From Aspidapion aeneum (lineage: Eukaryota; Arthropoda; Insecta; Coleoptera; Brentidae), in contig OY755047.1 of the NCBI GenBank assembly GCA_963576565.1, forward strand, positions 6,294,931 to 6,358,930: a DNA stretch of 64,000 nt, read 5' to 3'. The translations under genes and the position numbers were made by a program. Shown here piece after piece: positions 1-9,857 of the stretch. Under the pieces are notes generated by a model. The model did no database searches. It worked only from the letters and a program-made list of their open reading frames with translations, and had not been told where the DNA came from. The number at the start of each line of letters is the position of its first letter. Position 1 is the stretch's first letter.

Positions 1-769
1 GATATGGAGTATAGGTTTAGCGTCTTTAGTTAAAAATAATACCTTTTATGATAATTTTGAGTTAGAAAGAAAAACCAACCGAATGTTTACCTTCCTGTAG
101 CCCGCGCAGCAATAGGCAGAAAAGGAATTATTTTGCTGTGCCTCTAAATTTTTTACCTAACTAAATTTATATTAAAAACTTTTAAACCAAATTTTGCGAA
201 GGAAAAATCAATACAAAACTGTCAATAGTTCTTTTATCTTGAAATGTAATTTATTTTATTGCCAACAAAGCCGTACGCTCATGGTTTTGACGTCACGTTT
301 CATTTTCTACGTATTGCCGTGTTGCTTACGCATAAAATTTCTTAGATTTAGGAATGAGGTACAGATTTTGAATGGGATGCGTGGTCTATACTTTTAGACA
401 AACGTCTTTGATAAAATCTTTGATTATAATGATGTGTTTTTAAATCAAAGGTAAAATCTATGGGTAAAATTTTAATTTAGCAGGGTACTAGCTACCTATT
501 AATAAAAAAATTGTGTGTACTTAAGACCACACGGCAGAAGTGCAAACTTCAACAAGGCGAAATTAATAATACTGGCATTCATCTGTATCATCATATCGCT
601 CCCTGAATGTTCTTCTGTTAGTCGACTCGAGCCGACTTCACCCGAATGAGCGTTACATAGCCGAGCCTGACGGCTCAGTTCAATTCACTACCCACAAAAA
701 CTTCTATACGCGCCTAAAGAAGTTTACAGTTCAAAAACTTACTTTTCCACACAACCGAATTATTTTCAG
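1..769 (+). other. Upstream intron of the convertase gene
   Basis: This stretch precedes the first visible convertase exon and ends in a normal acceptor (TTATTTTCAG, AG at 768-769), so it is read as intron. Positions about 75-125 hold a fragment of a dispersed repeat containing TAGCCCGCGCAGCAATAGG, better preserved at 37.2 and 38.5 kb. Positions about 515-738 hold an unclassified 225-bp repeat that recurs at about 25069-25295. The short ORFs here look accidental. The 5' part of the gene lies outside the window. Confidence 0.6.
515..738 (+). repeat. Unclassified ~225-bp dispersed repeat, copy 1
   Basis: It starts near CTTAAGACCACACGGCAGAA and ends near CCTAAAGAAGTTTACA. The copy at 25069-25295 is in the same orientation and differs only by scattered substitutions and small indels. 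The length suggests a SINE or short MITE. A stretch resembling a pol III A box (TAGCCGAGC) is present, but no convincing downstream B box was found, so no class is assigned. It lies in an intron. Confidence 0.6.
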
Positions 770-1761
770 GATAGAAAATGTCACGATATCTCCTAAAAAT
801 CCAGGAATAATTTCAGTATTGACTGCGGGATGTCAAGGAACAGATAATGAAGTCGTATTTTTGGAACATGTTGAAGTCAAAACGACTTTAAAGTATCCGG
901 TTCGAGGAGCTCTTGAGATCTATTTGACTTCGCCCTCAGGCAAGATATTTTTTGTAATCTAGACATAATTTGTTTTGGTTTGATATGGCTAAAAAAAATT
1001 TAATAGGATTTTTTTTCATCGTTTTTTTTAATGCAATAAAATTAAAAATCTATTTTTAATGTTTTTGTTATAGTTTTTTAAAAAAATTAATAAAAGTTTT
1101 GTGTGTTTTTTTCAAATATATTTTATAGACATTGTTTTTTTAGGGACCAAAGTTCAAATTTTAGCGCCAAGAAAAAACGACGATAACACCGATGGGTTTA
1201 AAAATTGGAGTTTTATGTCAGTCATGACTTGGGGTGAACTAGCGTCGGGTTTATGGACTCTAGAGGTGTCAGATTCGGTGAGAAAAAAAAAAGAAATGAA
1301 AAAAACTTTTAAAAATCTTATACCTGTTACCAGTGGCGCATGTAGAAAATAGTTTCGGGGGGGCGAGACAGTTTTGGGGGGGCGAGACAGTTTTGGGGGG
1401 GGCGAGACCTCATGAGGCCGTATTTTATGCTATTTTATGTTTGTATTCATGAAATATGTCGAAAATCTCTAAAAAATCTTTGCTTCGGGGGGGGGGGCGG
1501 CCCCCCCTTATATACGCCACTGCCTGTTACTGATTGGAACAAAATTTAATTTTTTTTTAGGCAAGTCTAGAAGCAATAAACAGAAATGGAGAAATAGGAG
1601 AAACTTTTTTGATTCTGCATGGAACAAAAAAACCACCGGCCCACATGTTCCAAGGCCCAAGAAACTATAATGAAAACTACAATCGAATTCATAATAGGGT
1701 CCAAAATAATTATAAAACAGAAAATAACGAAGTTGAAAATTTTCTGCAAACGTTTTATTAA
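770..1761 (+). CDS. Proprotein convertase, PC1/3-like (C-terminal exons)
   Basis: Three coding exons are visible: 770-939, 1144-1277 and 1561-1761 (stop TAA 1759-1761). Together they encode the end of a kexin/subtilisin-family proprotein convertase. This is the P (Homo B) domain that follows the catalytic domain, with hallmark segments EHVEVKTTLKYPVRG, LTSPSGT, FMSVMTWGE and SGLWTLEVSD. After it comes ETFLILHGTKKPPAHM and a short polar tail ending NFLQTFY. The LILHGT..PP.HM segment resembles PC1/3 (neuroendocrine convertase 1) more than furin or PC2. Such enzymes cleave prohormones at paired basic residues in the secretory pathway. The tail is much shorter than in vertebrate PC1/3 and has no membrane segment. 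Phases join cleanly: phase 1 at the first junction, phase 0 at the second. The first intron begins GCAAG, a GC-type donor. The catalytic domain is outside the window. Furin or PC2 identity is less likely but not excluded. Confidence 0.85.
1331..1522. mobile_element. hAT-type MITE in convertase intron
   Basis: The 192-bp insertion has ends CAGTGGCGCATGTAGAAAA and TATATACGCCACTG. It is bounded by a perfect 8-bp direct duplication, CCTGTTAC, at 1323-1330 and 1523-1530. Eight-bp duplications and CAG...CTG ends are typical of hAT elements. The interior has long G runs and a short AT-rich centre and no coding capacity. Truncated relatives lie near 7031, 48037-48164 and 52863-53047. Confidence 0.85.
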
Positions 1762-2068
1762 GAATACGTTATAATTATAAAATAAAAATAATAAAGTTTA
1801 TTGCCTATTAATTTTTTTAAAAAGTTTTTCTGTTGCCAAAATAAAACAATTTCTCTATAAAATATAACTTGTGAACGCACCCTATATCTGTGCAGACTGG
1901 GCATGCGCATATCTATTGATTCACCTTTTCTTTTTAACCTTCTTTTTCATACGAGTTAGAAAATGACAAAACATTAGGAGGAGTTATAACCTCACTTTTG
2001 TATCAATTTTTTCCATTGTTTTTATTTAGTTTTTTCGTGATATTTTCTATATTTTTTAACTTGAAAAA

Positions 2069-4121
2069 ATGAGCGATAGTTCAAGTGATGAAAGCGAGAA
2101 TGAACACGTTTTATACAGGTATAAACTTCTATTTTTGTTATACTTTTTTCAGAAAGTTTTAAGCCTAATTTATATACAGTCGAACCTCTCTAACTCGAAC
2201 CTCTATAACTCGAACCTCTCTATATCTCGAACCTTTGAAGCGGTTCCTGCACTTTTCACATGTATTTTAACCCATGTAACTCAAGTTTCTATAACTCGAA
2301 CTCTCCATAACTCGAACTGTTTTGGTTGTCCCTTCAGGTTCGAGTTATAGAGGTTCGACTGTACCTATATTAAATCAAAGTTTATTTATGCATAATAAGC
2401 TTGAAACTAAACTGTAAATATCTCCTTTGATAATATTTTGTTTTAACTACATTTTAGGAATAGGCCTGAATGGAAAGATGTAACTCCTCTCGAACAGGAT
2501 GATGGGGACTCCCCTGTGGTCTCAATTCAGTACACTGAAGCCTTTAAAGACTGCTATGACTACTTCAGAGCCATTGTCAAAACAAAAGAAATATCTGAAA
2601 GAGCCCTAGAATTGACCAAAACAGCTGCTACCTTCAATTCAGCAAACTACACTGTTTGGCAGTATCGAAGAGAGATTCTAAAGGGTTTGAACAAAGATCT
2701 TCAGGAAGAGCTAGATTATATTCATAAGGTTAGATGTATAAAAAATGTTTTAAATAGGTAAACTAAAAAAAAATTTATGTGCTCTTTTGAAATCAATAAA
2801 GCATAATGACATAATTTTATCTTTTTTAGGTAATATTAAAACAATCCAAAAACTATCAAGTGTGGCATCATCGGAGAGTGTTGGTTGAATGGCTGAAAGA
2901 CCCATCAAAAGAGAAGTTTTTGACAGAAAAGGCATTAGAAAAAGATGCCAAAAATTATCATGCTTGGCAACATAGACAGTGGGTCCTGAAAACCTTCAAG
3001 TAAGTTTAAAAAATTGTATTTTGATATAAATAAATAATCGGGGGTATCAAGTATCAAAATAAGAGTAATTTAAAATTAAATTTTTAGGTTATTTGATGGG
3101 GAGCTAGAGTATGTGGACCAACTTTTGCAAGATGATCTAAAAAATAACTCAGCCTGGAACCAAAGATACTTTGTCATAAATAACACAACAGGATTCACTG
3201 AAGAAGTTTTGAAAAGAGAGATTGACTACACCTTGAGTTATATTAGGAAAGAGGTGGATAATGAGAGTGTTTGGAACTACCTTAGAGGGTAGGAAAATAT
3301 ATGTTTTTGTAATATTTTGTATTTTTTTTCCTAACTTTTCTATTTATTTTGTTTTCTCTGTTTTTTTTCACTTTTTATTCCATTTTTTTATAATTTAGTC
3401 TGTTTATTTATTATTATATAATTGTTTTTTGTTGGGAGAGACTTCTATTTACTTTATTTTTTGTATTTTAGATTGCTTTTGCATGATAAAAATGGCTTGA
3501 GTAAAAATGAGACAATAACCTCATTTTGTGAAGAACTCTATTCAAGTGGAAATCGATCTCCATTTTTGCTGTCAATTATAGTTGACATGTGCTATGAACA
3601 AGTTACAGAAAATGGTAAGTTAAGTGATAAATATAATAATCTCTGTGTTACACTTATTTTTTATGATCTTTTTTATTTTAATTTCTTACAAATTTGTAAA
3701 GTTTTAAAATAATTTTTTTCTTGTCCTTCTATCTGGCCTTTCTTCCCTACATTTTTTTACTAAATCTTATCTATTTGTGATTCTCTATCTTTCTTGTTTT
3801 GTGATTTTTCCATTCTTTTTGTTTTCATTGGTTTGTTATTCCAATTTTTTTTAAGGTGGAGGTGATGCAAAATATAGTGTGCAGAGGGCAAAAGATTTAT
3901 GTAATGATTTGGCTACAAAATATGATCCCATTCGAGCTAAATACTGGGTAAGTTTATAAGTTAAATTGTTTCTTTGTTTTTTTGCACAGTTTTTTTTTAA
4001 TTTAATTTTTTTGAGTTTTTTTAAACTAGGTATTTTTTTATAGGTGTATATGGCAGATGTTATAGAGAAAAAATCCAAAGGAGAATCAGTTGAACCACCT
4101 ACAGACTTAAATATGGATTAA
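2069..4121 (+). CDS. FNTA: Farnesyltransferase/GGTase-I alpha subunit
   Basis: Seven exons are read: 2069-2118, 2458-2728, 2830-2999, 3088-3288, 3472-3614, 3856-3947 and 4044-4121. They total 1005 nt (334 aa plus stop), close to the usual insect length. All introns have GT donors and AG acceptors and all phases join. The product is the alpha subunit shared by protein farnesyltransferase and geranylgeranyltransferase type I, cytosolic enzymes that attach isoprenoids to CaaX proteins such as Ras and Rho. Diagnostic tandem prenyltransferase-alpha repeats are visible: [46 protein letters not shown] and [11 protein letters not shown], each with the conserved W and basic/aromatic residues. The acidic N-terminus ([12 protein letters not shown]) fits the family, though it lacks the proline-rich stretch of mammals. 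The start is the first ATG in frame and opens a short exon. A Tigger-like MITE lies in intron 1. No disruption is seen, so the gene is probably functional. Confidence 0.95.
2177..2361. mobile_element. Tigger/pogo-like MITE in FNTA intron 1
   Basis: The 185-bp element has terminal inverted repeats CAGTCGAACCTCT and AGAGGTTCGACTG and is flanked by TA on both sides (2175-2176 and 2362-2363), as for Tc1/mariner superfamily insertions. Inside the left end the motif AACTCGAACCTCT is repeated, and the right end repeats CTCGAA. There is no coding capacity, and the host splice signals are intact. Confidence 0.8.
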
Positions 4122-4744
4122 TATTTTCTGTACCAGTGTTTTTTCTTAAATTTAATTGCTTTAAATAATAAATATATAATATTAAGTTGTAAAACATTCT
4201 GAATTATTCGTATTAGCCATTTTTTGTGATATTTGTATTTACTTTATTATTGTTTAAATAAAAGTTTCTAGGGACCTACTTTGAAAATAAAAAGTGTTTT
4301 TATTCTATTTTTAAGCCATTTTTTCTGTTAAATGAAATAGCCGTGGCACGTCGCTGCGTACGTTGACAGATAATCCATTATTCAAATGTCAATGTTACAC
4401 CTGTAAGTGTCAATTTGACATTTGGCTGGTTAGTTATATGTCACAAGCTCTTGCTGGAACAGTGGCGTGTTATTTTAATAATTTTTTTATGAGATGAGTT
4501 TACAAAAACCTTTCTTTGGATGGGCTAGTTCCTTTTGTCGTTGTTTGATAAAATCAAACAACGCTGTTCGGAATATTTTGTAAATTCTTAGATGCGTTGT
4601 TTAATCCATAGATAAGCGACTTCGGTTCAGTTCAGTCCGGTTAGTTTGTTTAATCCTCTATCAAAAAACGTTAGATCGTACATATTTCGGAATTGATGTT
4701 TGACCTACAGTTTTCTGTGGTGTGGAAATCTATTAGGTTTTTAC
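4122..4744. other. FNTA 3' flank, no gene seen
   Basis: Possible poly(A) signals (AATAAATA and similar) occur near 4165-4175 and AATAAA near 4256-4261. After that no ORF, RNA gene or clear repeat could be supported up to the hairpin at 4745. Confidence 0.45.
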
Positions 4745-4773
4745 AATGAATACACAATAGTTGTGTATTCATT
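4745..4773. repeat. Perfect 13-bp-arm hairpin
   Basis: AATGAATACACAA is followed by a 3-nt TAG loop and the exact reverse complement. It lies 10 bp upstream of the TTAA-flanked MITE. It could be an excision footprint or a small foldback. Its role is unknown. Confidence 0.7.
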
Positions 4774-4782
4774 GGTATTTAA

Positions 4783-5000
4783 CGCAGCCCACGAGAAAGA
4801 CTGGCCCGGGCGCGGAAATATCACGTGACCGTAGGAGGCGCACAAAAAACGCCTCACGGCCCGCTGTCATCATAAAACATGTGTGTTTTCAGTATGTTTG
4901 TTTACGTCGATTTTTTTTTAATTCGGGCACGAATTTTATGTGAATTTTATCGAAGTCATTAAAATAACGCAGCCCACGAAAAAGACTGTAGTGGGCTGCG
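4783..5000. mobile_element. TTAA-flanked MITE
   Basis: The ends CGCAGCCCAC and GTGGGCTGCG are inverted repeats, flanked by TTAA at 4779-4782 and 5001-5004. An additional direct copy of CGCAGCCCACGAAAAAGACT lies just inside the right end, making a local palindrome. TTAA targets are used by piggyBac and Kolobok elements, and the superfamily is not decided here. It is 218 bp with no coding capacity. Confidence 0.7.
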
Positions 5001-5099
5001 TTAAAATAATTAATGGCTAATGAGTAAATTATAAAGAAAATACCTATAAGATAAACAATGCTACGAACGTGTAATTAGTGTTGTTCCTTGTCGGTCCAA

Positions 5100-5620
5100 C
5101 TATAAAACTGAAACCTAATATGTTGCAAACGGGAAAGAACTGGTAAAAGATAAGATCTTGGATAAGATTGATCAAGTAATAGAGATCCTTAGTGACATTT
5201 TCGATAGTGAGAGTGAAAAATGTGTTTAGTTGTCATTTCTTATTGAACAATTAGGTCTCTTGAAAAGGTAACCTGAGAATTGAAGATATGGTGGATACGC
5301 TTTAATGTTGGCTTCATCTTTGTTTATCCAGTCATCCAGTGCATACACTTCAATTTACAATTCTAAGGTAATATGTCTTCCGCACACTCGCAATATTAAA
5401 AAACTGATTTGTAAAATATTGTTAACAAATAGTAATCTTTTTGGTAGTGTGGAATATTTAAAAAGTAAGATACAGCTTTTAAAAGAACATGAGTTGGTAG
5501 TTAACTTACACTTTAATGAAATATATATTAAACTTTGTGTTGGGTAATTTTTCAAAAAATTATTGACGACCACTACATTCAGTTTATTGAATGTGAAAAC
5601 CATCTCACTTATTTACAAAA
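5100..5620 (+). pseudogene. P-element-like transposase fragment
   Basis: The open stretch 5305-5547 encodes ASSLFIQSSSAYTSIYNSK, then LPHTRNIKKLI, then LLKEHELVVNLHFNEIYIK. This order matches the central region of P-superfamily/THAP9-like transposases (a segment like SSL.I.SP.AY..LR, then L.LP....L, then a DEIHVK-like motif). In the last motif the expected D is N and the H is Y. A frameshift just before 5305 separates it from an upstream reading frame with EQLGLLKR and EDMVDTL. It ends early at 5545. No TIR pair was found. It is a decayed relic. Confidence 0.55.
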
Positions 5621-6849
5621 TCACTTGTTTTTTTTGAATAAATTATTGTAAAATGTTTTATATTAAAAATTTTTCTTCAGATAACTCTAGCGAGTGTTTT
5701 TGTGGAGAAAAAAGCACAATGATTTAGTGTCTGCTAATAAATCTTTGAATAAGAACTCAGACAAAGATGATGACCCTCAAAGAAAAATTAAAAAACTAAA
5801 AGCTTAGGTTTGATATGTCCAATTTTGAAAGACTTGTATAGATTTGAAGTTACTAACGATATTATGTACCTAATATATGTACCTGAAGATATTAGAGTGC
5901 AAATTTTGTATAATTTTTTATTTTATAGATTCAGTTCTTTTATCCATAATAAACACATATATCAGCAAAATATTTTTTTCAATTTTTGCCTATAAAAGAA
6001 CAAACATTTTTTGTTAATTTATTTAAATTGTGTAAAAACATATAATATATTAAGCAATACAATAAGAATCCTGGGACTCCTAAAATCACGTGACCGCCGA
6101 CTTGCTTATACCGCGCCATGGCCGGTCTTTATCGTTGGCTGCGGTCAGAAACGAGTATTGCTAGTTTCTGTTTTTGTTTAAGTTCTGTGCTTCGTAGTTT
6201 TCACCGGTAGATGGCCGATCAAGCGCTTGAGTTCTTATACCTCCTTATGGCCTCTGTTGTCCTTATCTTCGCAGATTGACATAGGCGGTACAAGTAGGGG
6301 TGTTACCCAGGCGTCACGATGACCTAAGTTAGGGCAGTCTCACACTCCCCCAGACATTTGTGGCCACCCAAACTTTAGGTTATTTCCGCTCTCGTTTAGT
6401 TGTTCCCAAAGAGTATATACACCCACCAAGTCAGAAAGGAAGAGCGACTTTTGGAATATAATCCATCATATTTTTTTGCAAAATAAATTAACATTTTTTT
6501 ACACAAATGATACATTAACATTTTTTTACATTTTTCTCTGTCAGGAATAATAAACTCATAAAATCGAAGTATAAAGAAGGCTGGAAAAGCCAAACCTCAA
6601 TTTTCGCAAAAATTATTTTTTTTTTGCTTTTTATCAACCATACCTACACTTGGTCAAGAATACAGTTGAGCAGTGAACTTTTCCATTGCATATAGATGAG
6701 TCGTCCATGAAGTCCATGAAATGGGTGGGCTGAGCCACTGGACGGCCAAATACCGACCCTAAAGGCCCAAAATTGAAAGTCCTTTTTAAAAACACATGTG
6801 GCCCACACTTGCGTTTTTTTTTTTACCATCCACTGTGTATGAATGCTTT
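5621..6849. other. No supported gene
   Basis: AT-rich sequence with a few degenerate stretches that may continue the P-like relic (to about 5810), then a more GC-balanced stretch at 6070-6370. Only short ORFs of ordinary composition occur, and no RNA gene is recognised. Confidence 0.4.
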
Positions 6850-7376
6850 AAATTGGTTACGTCCCCTTTTTTTCCCCAGAACGTTTTTGCAGTAAGCCAA
6901 TGGCAGATTCGAAAATATAAAATAAATTCTTTGTTTTATTCAGAAACTTTTTGATTTTTTGCGATTCTTTGTATCTTTAACCGTTTTCGAGAAAAAATAC
7001 AAAAAAGAAAATTTGTACTTTGCTGAATGACAGTGGCGTATATAGAAAAAATTTTCGGGGGGGCCGAGATAGTTTCGGGGGGGGGGGGCTAGACCTCATT
7101 AGGCCGTATTTTATACTATTTTATGTTTGTATTCATGAAATATGTGGAAATAATCTAAAAAAAATCTTAGCTTCGGGGGGGTAATTTCTGAATAGCATTC
7201 TAAGATACAAATTATCTTTTTTGTCATTTTTCTCAAAAACGGTTAAAGATACAAAAAATTGCTAGAGATCAAAAAGTGTCTGAATAAAACAGGGAATTCA
7301 TTCTATAATTGTTGAATCTGCCAGTAGCTTACTGCAAAAAAGGTTTGGGGGAAAAAAGGGGGCATGATTACGAAAA
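6850..7376. repeat. Long inverted repeat split by a hAT MITE
   Basis: The arms at about 6850-7030 and 7195-7376 are imperfect reverse complements. Shared landmarks include TTTTGCAGTAAGC, TGTTTTATTCAGA, TTTGTATCTTTAACCGTTTT and the outer pyrimidine-rich CCCCTTTTTTT. This is a foldback element of about 360 bp, with the hAT fragment at 7031-7187 inserted at its centre. Confidence 0.7.
7031..7187. mobile_element. Truncated hAT MITE
   Basis: It begins CAGTGGCGTATATAGAAAAA and carries the same internal words as the intronic copy at 1331-1522 (CATGAAATATGTGGAAA, CTTCGGGGGG). The right terminus TATATACGCCACTG is missing, and the copy stops after the G run. Confidence 0.65.
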
Positions 7377-7814
7377 TCAATCACCCTGTAGTTTTTTCCT
7401 AATATTTCGCATGTTTAATAATATATGCCTTGTAGTTTAATACGTGTTCCAGATTTGAGCTAAATATCTGAAAAACTGCACGAGTTATAAAGAAAAAATT
7501 AAAACTTTAACAACCGGTATCTCCAAAACAAAACTAAGCGTTTGCGGACCTATGTTTATACAAAGTTCTTTTCTTAATATCACTTAAAGAATAGTCCTCT
7601 AGAGTTTGGGGACATACTTTATTAACACCCTGTATTCCCTATAGGACAAAGGAAAAAAACATGAAAAACGCACAGTTTTTTAAGTTTAATAGGTCGCTTT
7701 TTCACGTTATTTCTAAAACCACGTTAAAATCACACCGAAATAACGTGGTTTTGAAAGTAACGTTAAAAAAAAGTGTGTGTTTTTAACGTCGTTTTGTGCT
7801 GTGTGTGATGCTTA

Positions 7815-7982
7815 AGCCGATCACACACAAAAATGCATAGCGCATAGCATGGCGCATAGAAGTTCAACCTTATGGACTTTTCTTATGCAAAACCAATATG
7901 AACGCTGCTATTCGATCGTTGATTGGTTGAAAGCCCCATGCCACGCGTTATGCACCATGCTACGAAGGTGTGTGTGAAGGCC
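7815..7982. repeat. Short MITE-like inverted repeat
   Basis: The ends GCCGATCACACACAAAAATG and CGAAGGTGTGTGTGAAGGC are imperfect inverted repeats, followed inward by GCATAGCATGG / CCATGCTAC. Target duplication is unclear. Non-coding. Confidence 0.5.
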
Positions 7983-8242
7983 TTTACGCAAGCAATTAAC
8001 TTACGCAAGCGATATATCGATTTGGGGGTTTTCGATAATAGGAATAATAATAAAATGAAATTTGCACCTTTTCGTCTAATTATTTTGACATTTGGATGAC
8101 TTACGTCCCATATTGCAGCTGTTTTTAGAACATAATTGAAAAAATACGTATGCGATATCTAAGTTTGGGAATTTTCGAAAAGTTAACTAAAATCTAGACT
8201 TTTAGATATTAAAGTTTATAACCTAAGACTTTAGACTTTGTG

Positions 8243-9474
8243 TTAGATACAGTGAACGTAGACAAGACACAGTATTTATGTATTGGAAACGAATCAAATG
8301 AGTTAGAGCTACACAATGAACAAACAATATCTCCATACAATAAGTATGTATTCTTGGGTGTCACATTTGATAAGACAGGATCAGACAAGGCCAACACAAA
8401 AATAGAGGCCACGACCCTGAAAAAATCAGCTGTTCTCCCGGGGCTGAATTTTACATTGGGTCTTATGGGAGGTCAGACGTTTTTTTATGATATTTTCAAA
8501 ATCGTACTACAGATTTCCGCAAAATTTCAGTGAAATATTCTCAGACACCATCCCGATATTCCACCAAAGGTTTGTAAGGAAGCAACATGATTAAAAGGTG
8601 AAAATCTTCAAGATTTAGCATTCCTTATTTTGAATTCAAATTACCCGCCATGTACCACATGCCAACTGTTATATTTGACATGTATTTGACTTTGTCATAT
8701 GTGATTGTTACATTCGCTTCTGCTTTAAACTTAATTTTTGTGTGAGCTTATGAAGCGGCTATGAAAAATTAGGGCTTACTATACATTTAAAAAAAATTGT
8801 TCTGCCAGAATAAAGTAAAAACAATCTCAAAAACGGCTCTATTTAAAAAAAAATCAAATATCCATGAACCGTCATTTCAACTTCAATATTTTAAAAACAA
8901 TCAGCTGTGTCGTAATGTGGCCATCAAAAAAAAATCAGCCCCGGATGTGACGTCAACAAAGTGGAGGATCGTGGCCCGTCCAATTTGATAGCCCTGGATC
9001 AGACTGTAAAGGTTATTGGATGTATAAACAGTATTTAATTGAGTCGAGAGATAAAAAAGAATGTAAAATTTAACATATATGAAACAATGGTGAAAAGCAC
9101 GCTATTGGATGGAATAGAGACTTGTCGCGTGATAGAAGAATACAAAACAAAGAAGGAAACATCATATAAGAAATGAGATCATAAAAGAAAGAATGAGAAT
9201 CGAGGAAAGCATAACGGATGACATCACTAAACGACAACTGATATGGGACGGCCATGTACAACGGATGAACGACGAAGGATTACCAAAGCAGATCCTAGAA
9301 TTGCAACCAATAGGGCGCAGAAAAAAAGCGTTCTAAACTAGAACGGCAACAGTCAATCCAAAGATCAATGAGTCAAAAAAACCTGACAGAAGATGATTGT
9401 CAGGATCGAAGGAGGTGGACAATAGGCGTAGATAGAACGTAGAAAAACGGTCTAAACCGACATAGTAGTAGTAG
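8243..9474 (+). pseudogene. (TAG)n-tailed LINE remnant, split by MITE
   Basis: The 5' part (8243-8378) encodes NVDKTQYLCIGNE, then ISPYNKYVFLGVTFDKTG. After the MITE (8386-8996) and its 7-bp duplication, the same reading resumes with VIGCINSI, VKFNIYETMVKSTLLDGIET and LIWDGHVQRMNDEGLPKQ. This is the reverse-transcriptase thumb and C-terminal part of an RTE-like non-LTR retrotransposon. Frameshifts and stops are present, and it ends with CATAGTAGTAGTAG. Relatives lie at 24.2, 30.3, 46.8, 50.5 and 55.0 kb. Confidence 0.75.
8386..8996 (+). mobile_element. CARGGC MITE copy 1 (7-bp TSD)
   Basis: A 611-bp element with ends CAAGGCCAACACAAAAATAG and CCGTCCAATTTGATAGCCCTG-type sequence. The two termini are imperfect inverted repeats sharing CARGGC and GGCCACGA.CC. 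The target duplication GATCAGA lies at 8379-8385 and 8997-9003. It interrupts the LINE remnant. The internal sequence is strongly conserved among copies but has no long ORF. Confidence 0.85.
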
Positions 9475-9857
9475 TTAAATACTGGTGGAAGATTCTCGAA
9501 ATTGCGTAATTATGGGACAGATGTAGTTTTTTGGTAGGCATCTCTTCTTTTAGACTGGGAGTTTACCTCCTAGAGGCATGACTGACGTGCCCCACGTGAC
9601 GCCTCTTCCGCCCCGTTTCGGACAGGAGACCAAAAGTCCTACGGAGATTTTCGGAATTTCTGATCATTTTATTTCAATTGAGTATTGAGACAGAAACACA
9701 ATAGAGCAATAGATTACTCTTTCTCTCTGCGCTAACATTGAGATTCCTTGAGGGTCCATTTTCACCCAACTGCAACCATTTTTTTTATAACAACCTTTTA
9801 TTTAACTTCACCTGTATGTATGTATGTATGTAATCAAATCTTGCAACTCATTTTTGA
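9475..9857. other. No supported gene
   Basis: Mixed-composition sequence. A short GTAT microsatellite (GTATGTATGTATGTATG) lies near 9815. CACCCAACTGCAACCATTTT near 9765 recalls the opposite-strand CTGCAGTTGGGTAAAAATAG at 19.46 kb, suggesting another dispersed repeat. Confidence 0.4.

Noticed and set aside
630..680. Possible tRNA-derived SINE head (TAGCCGAGC resembling an A box)
   Set aside because: No B box at the right distance on either strand, and no cloverleaf could be drawn.
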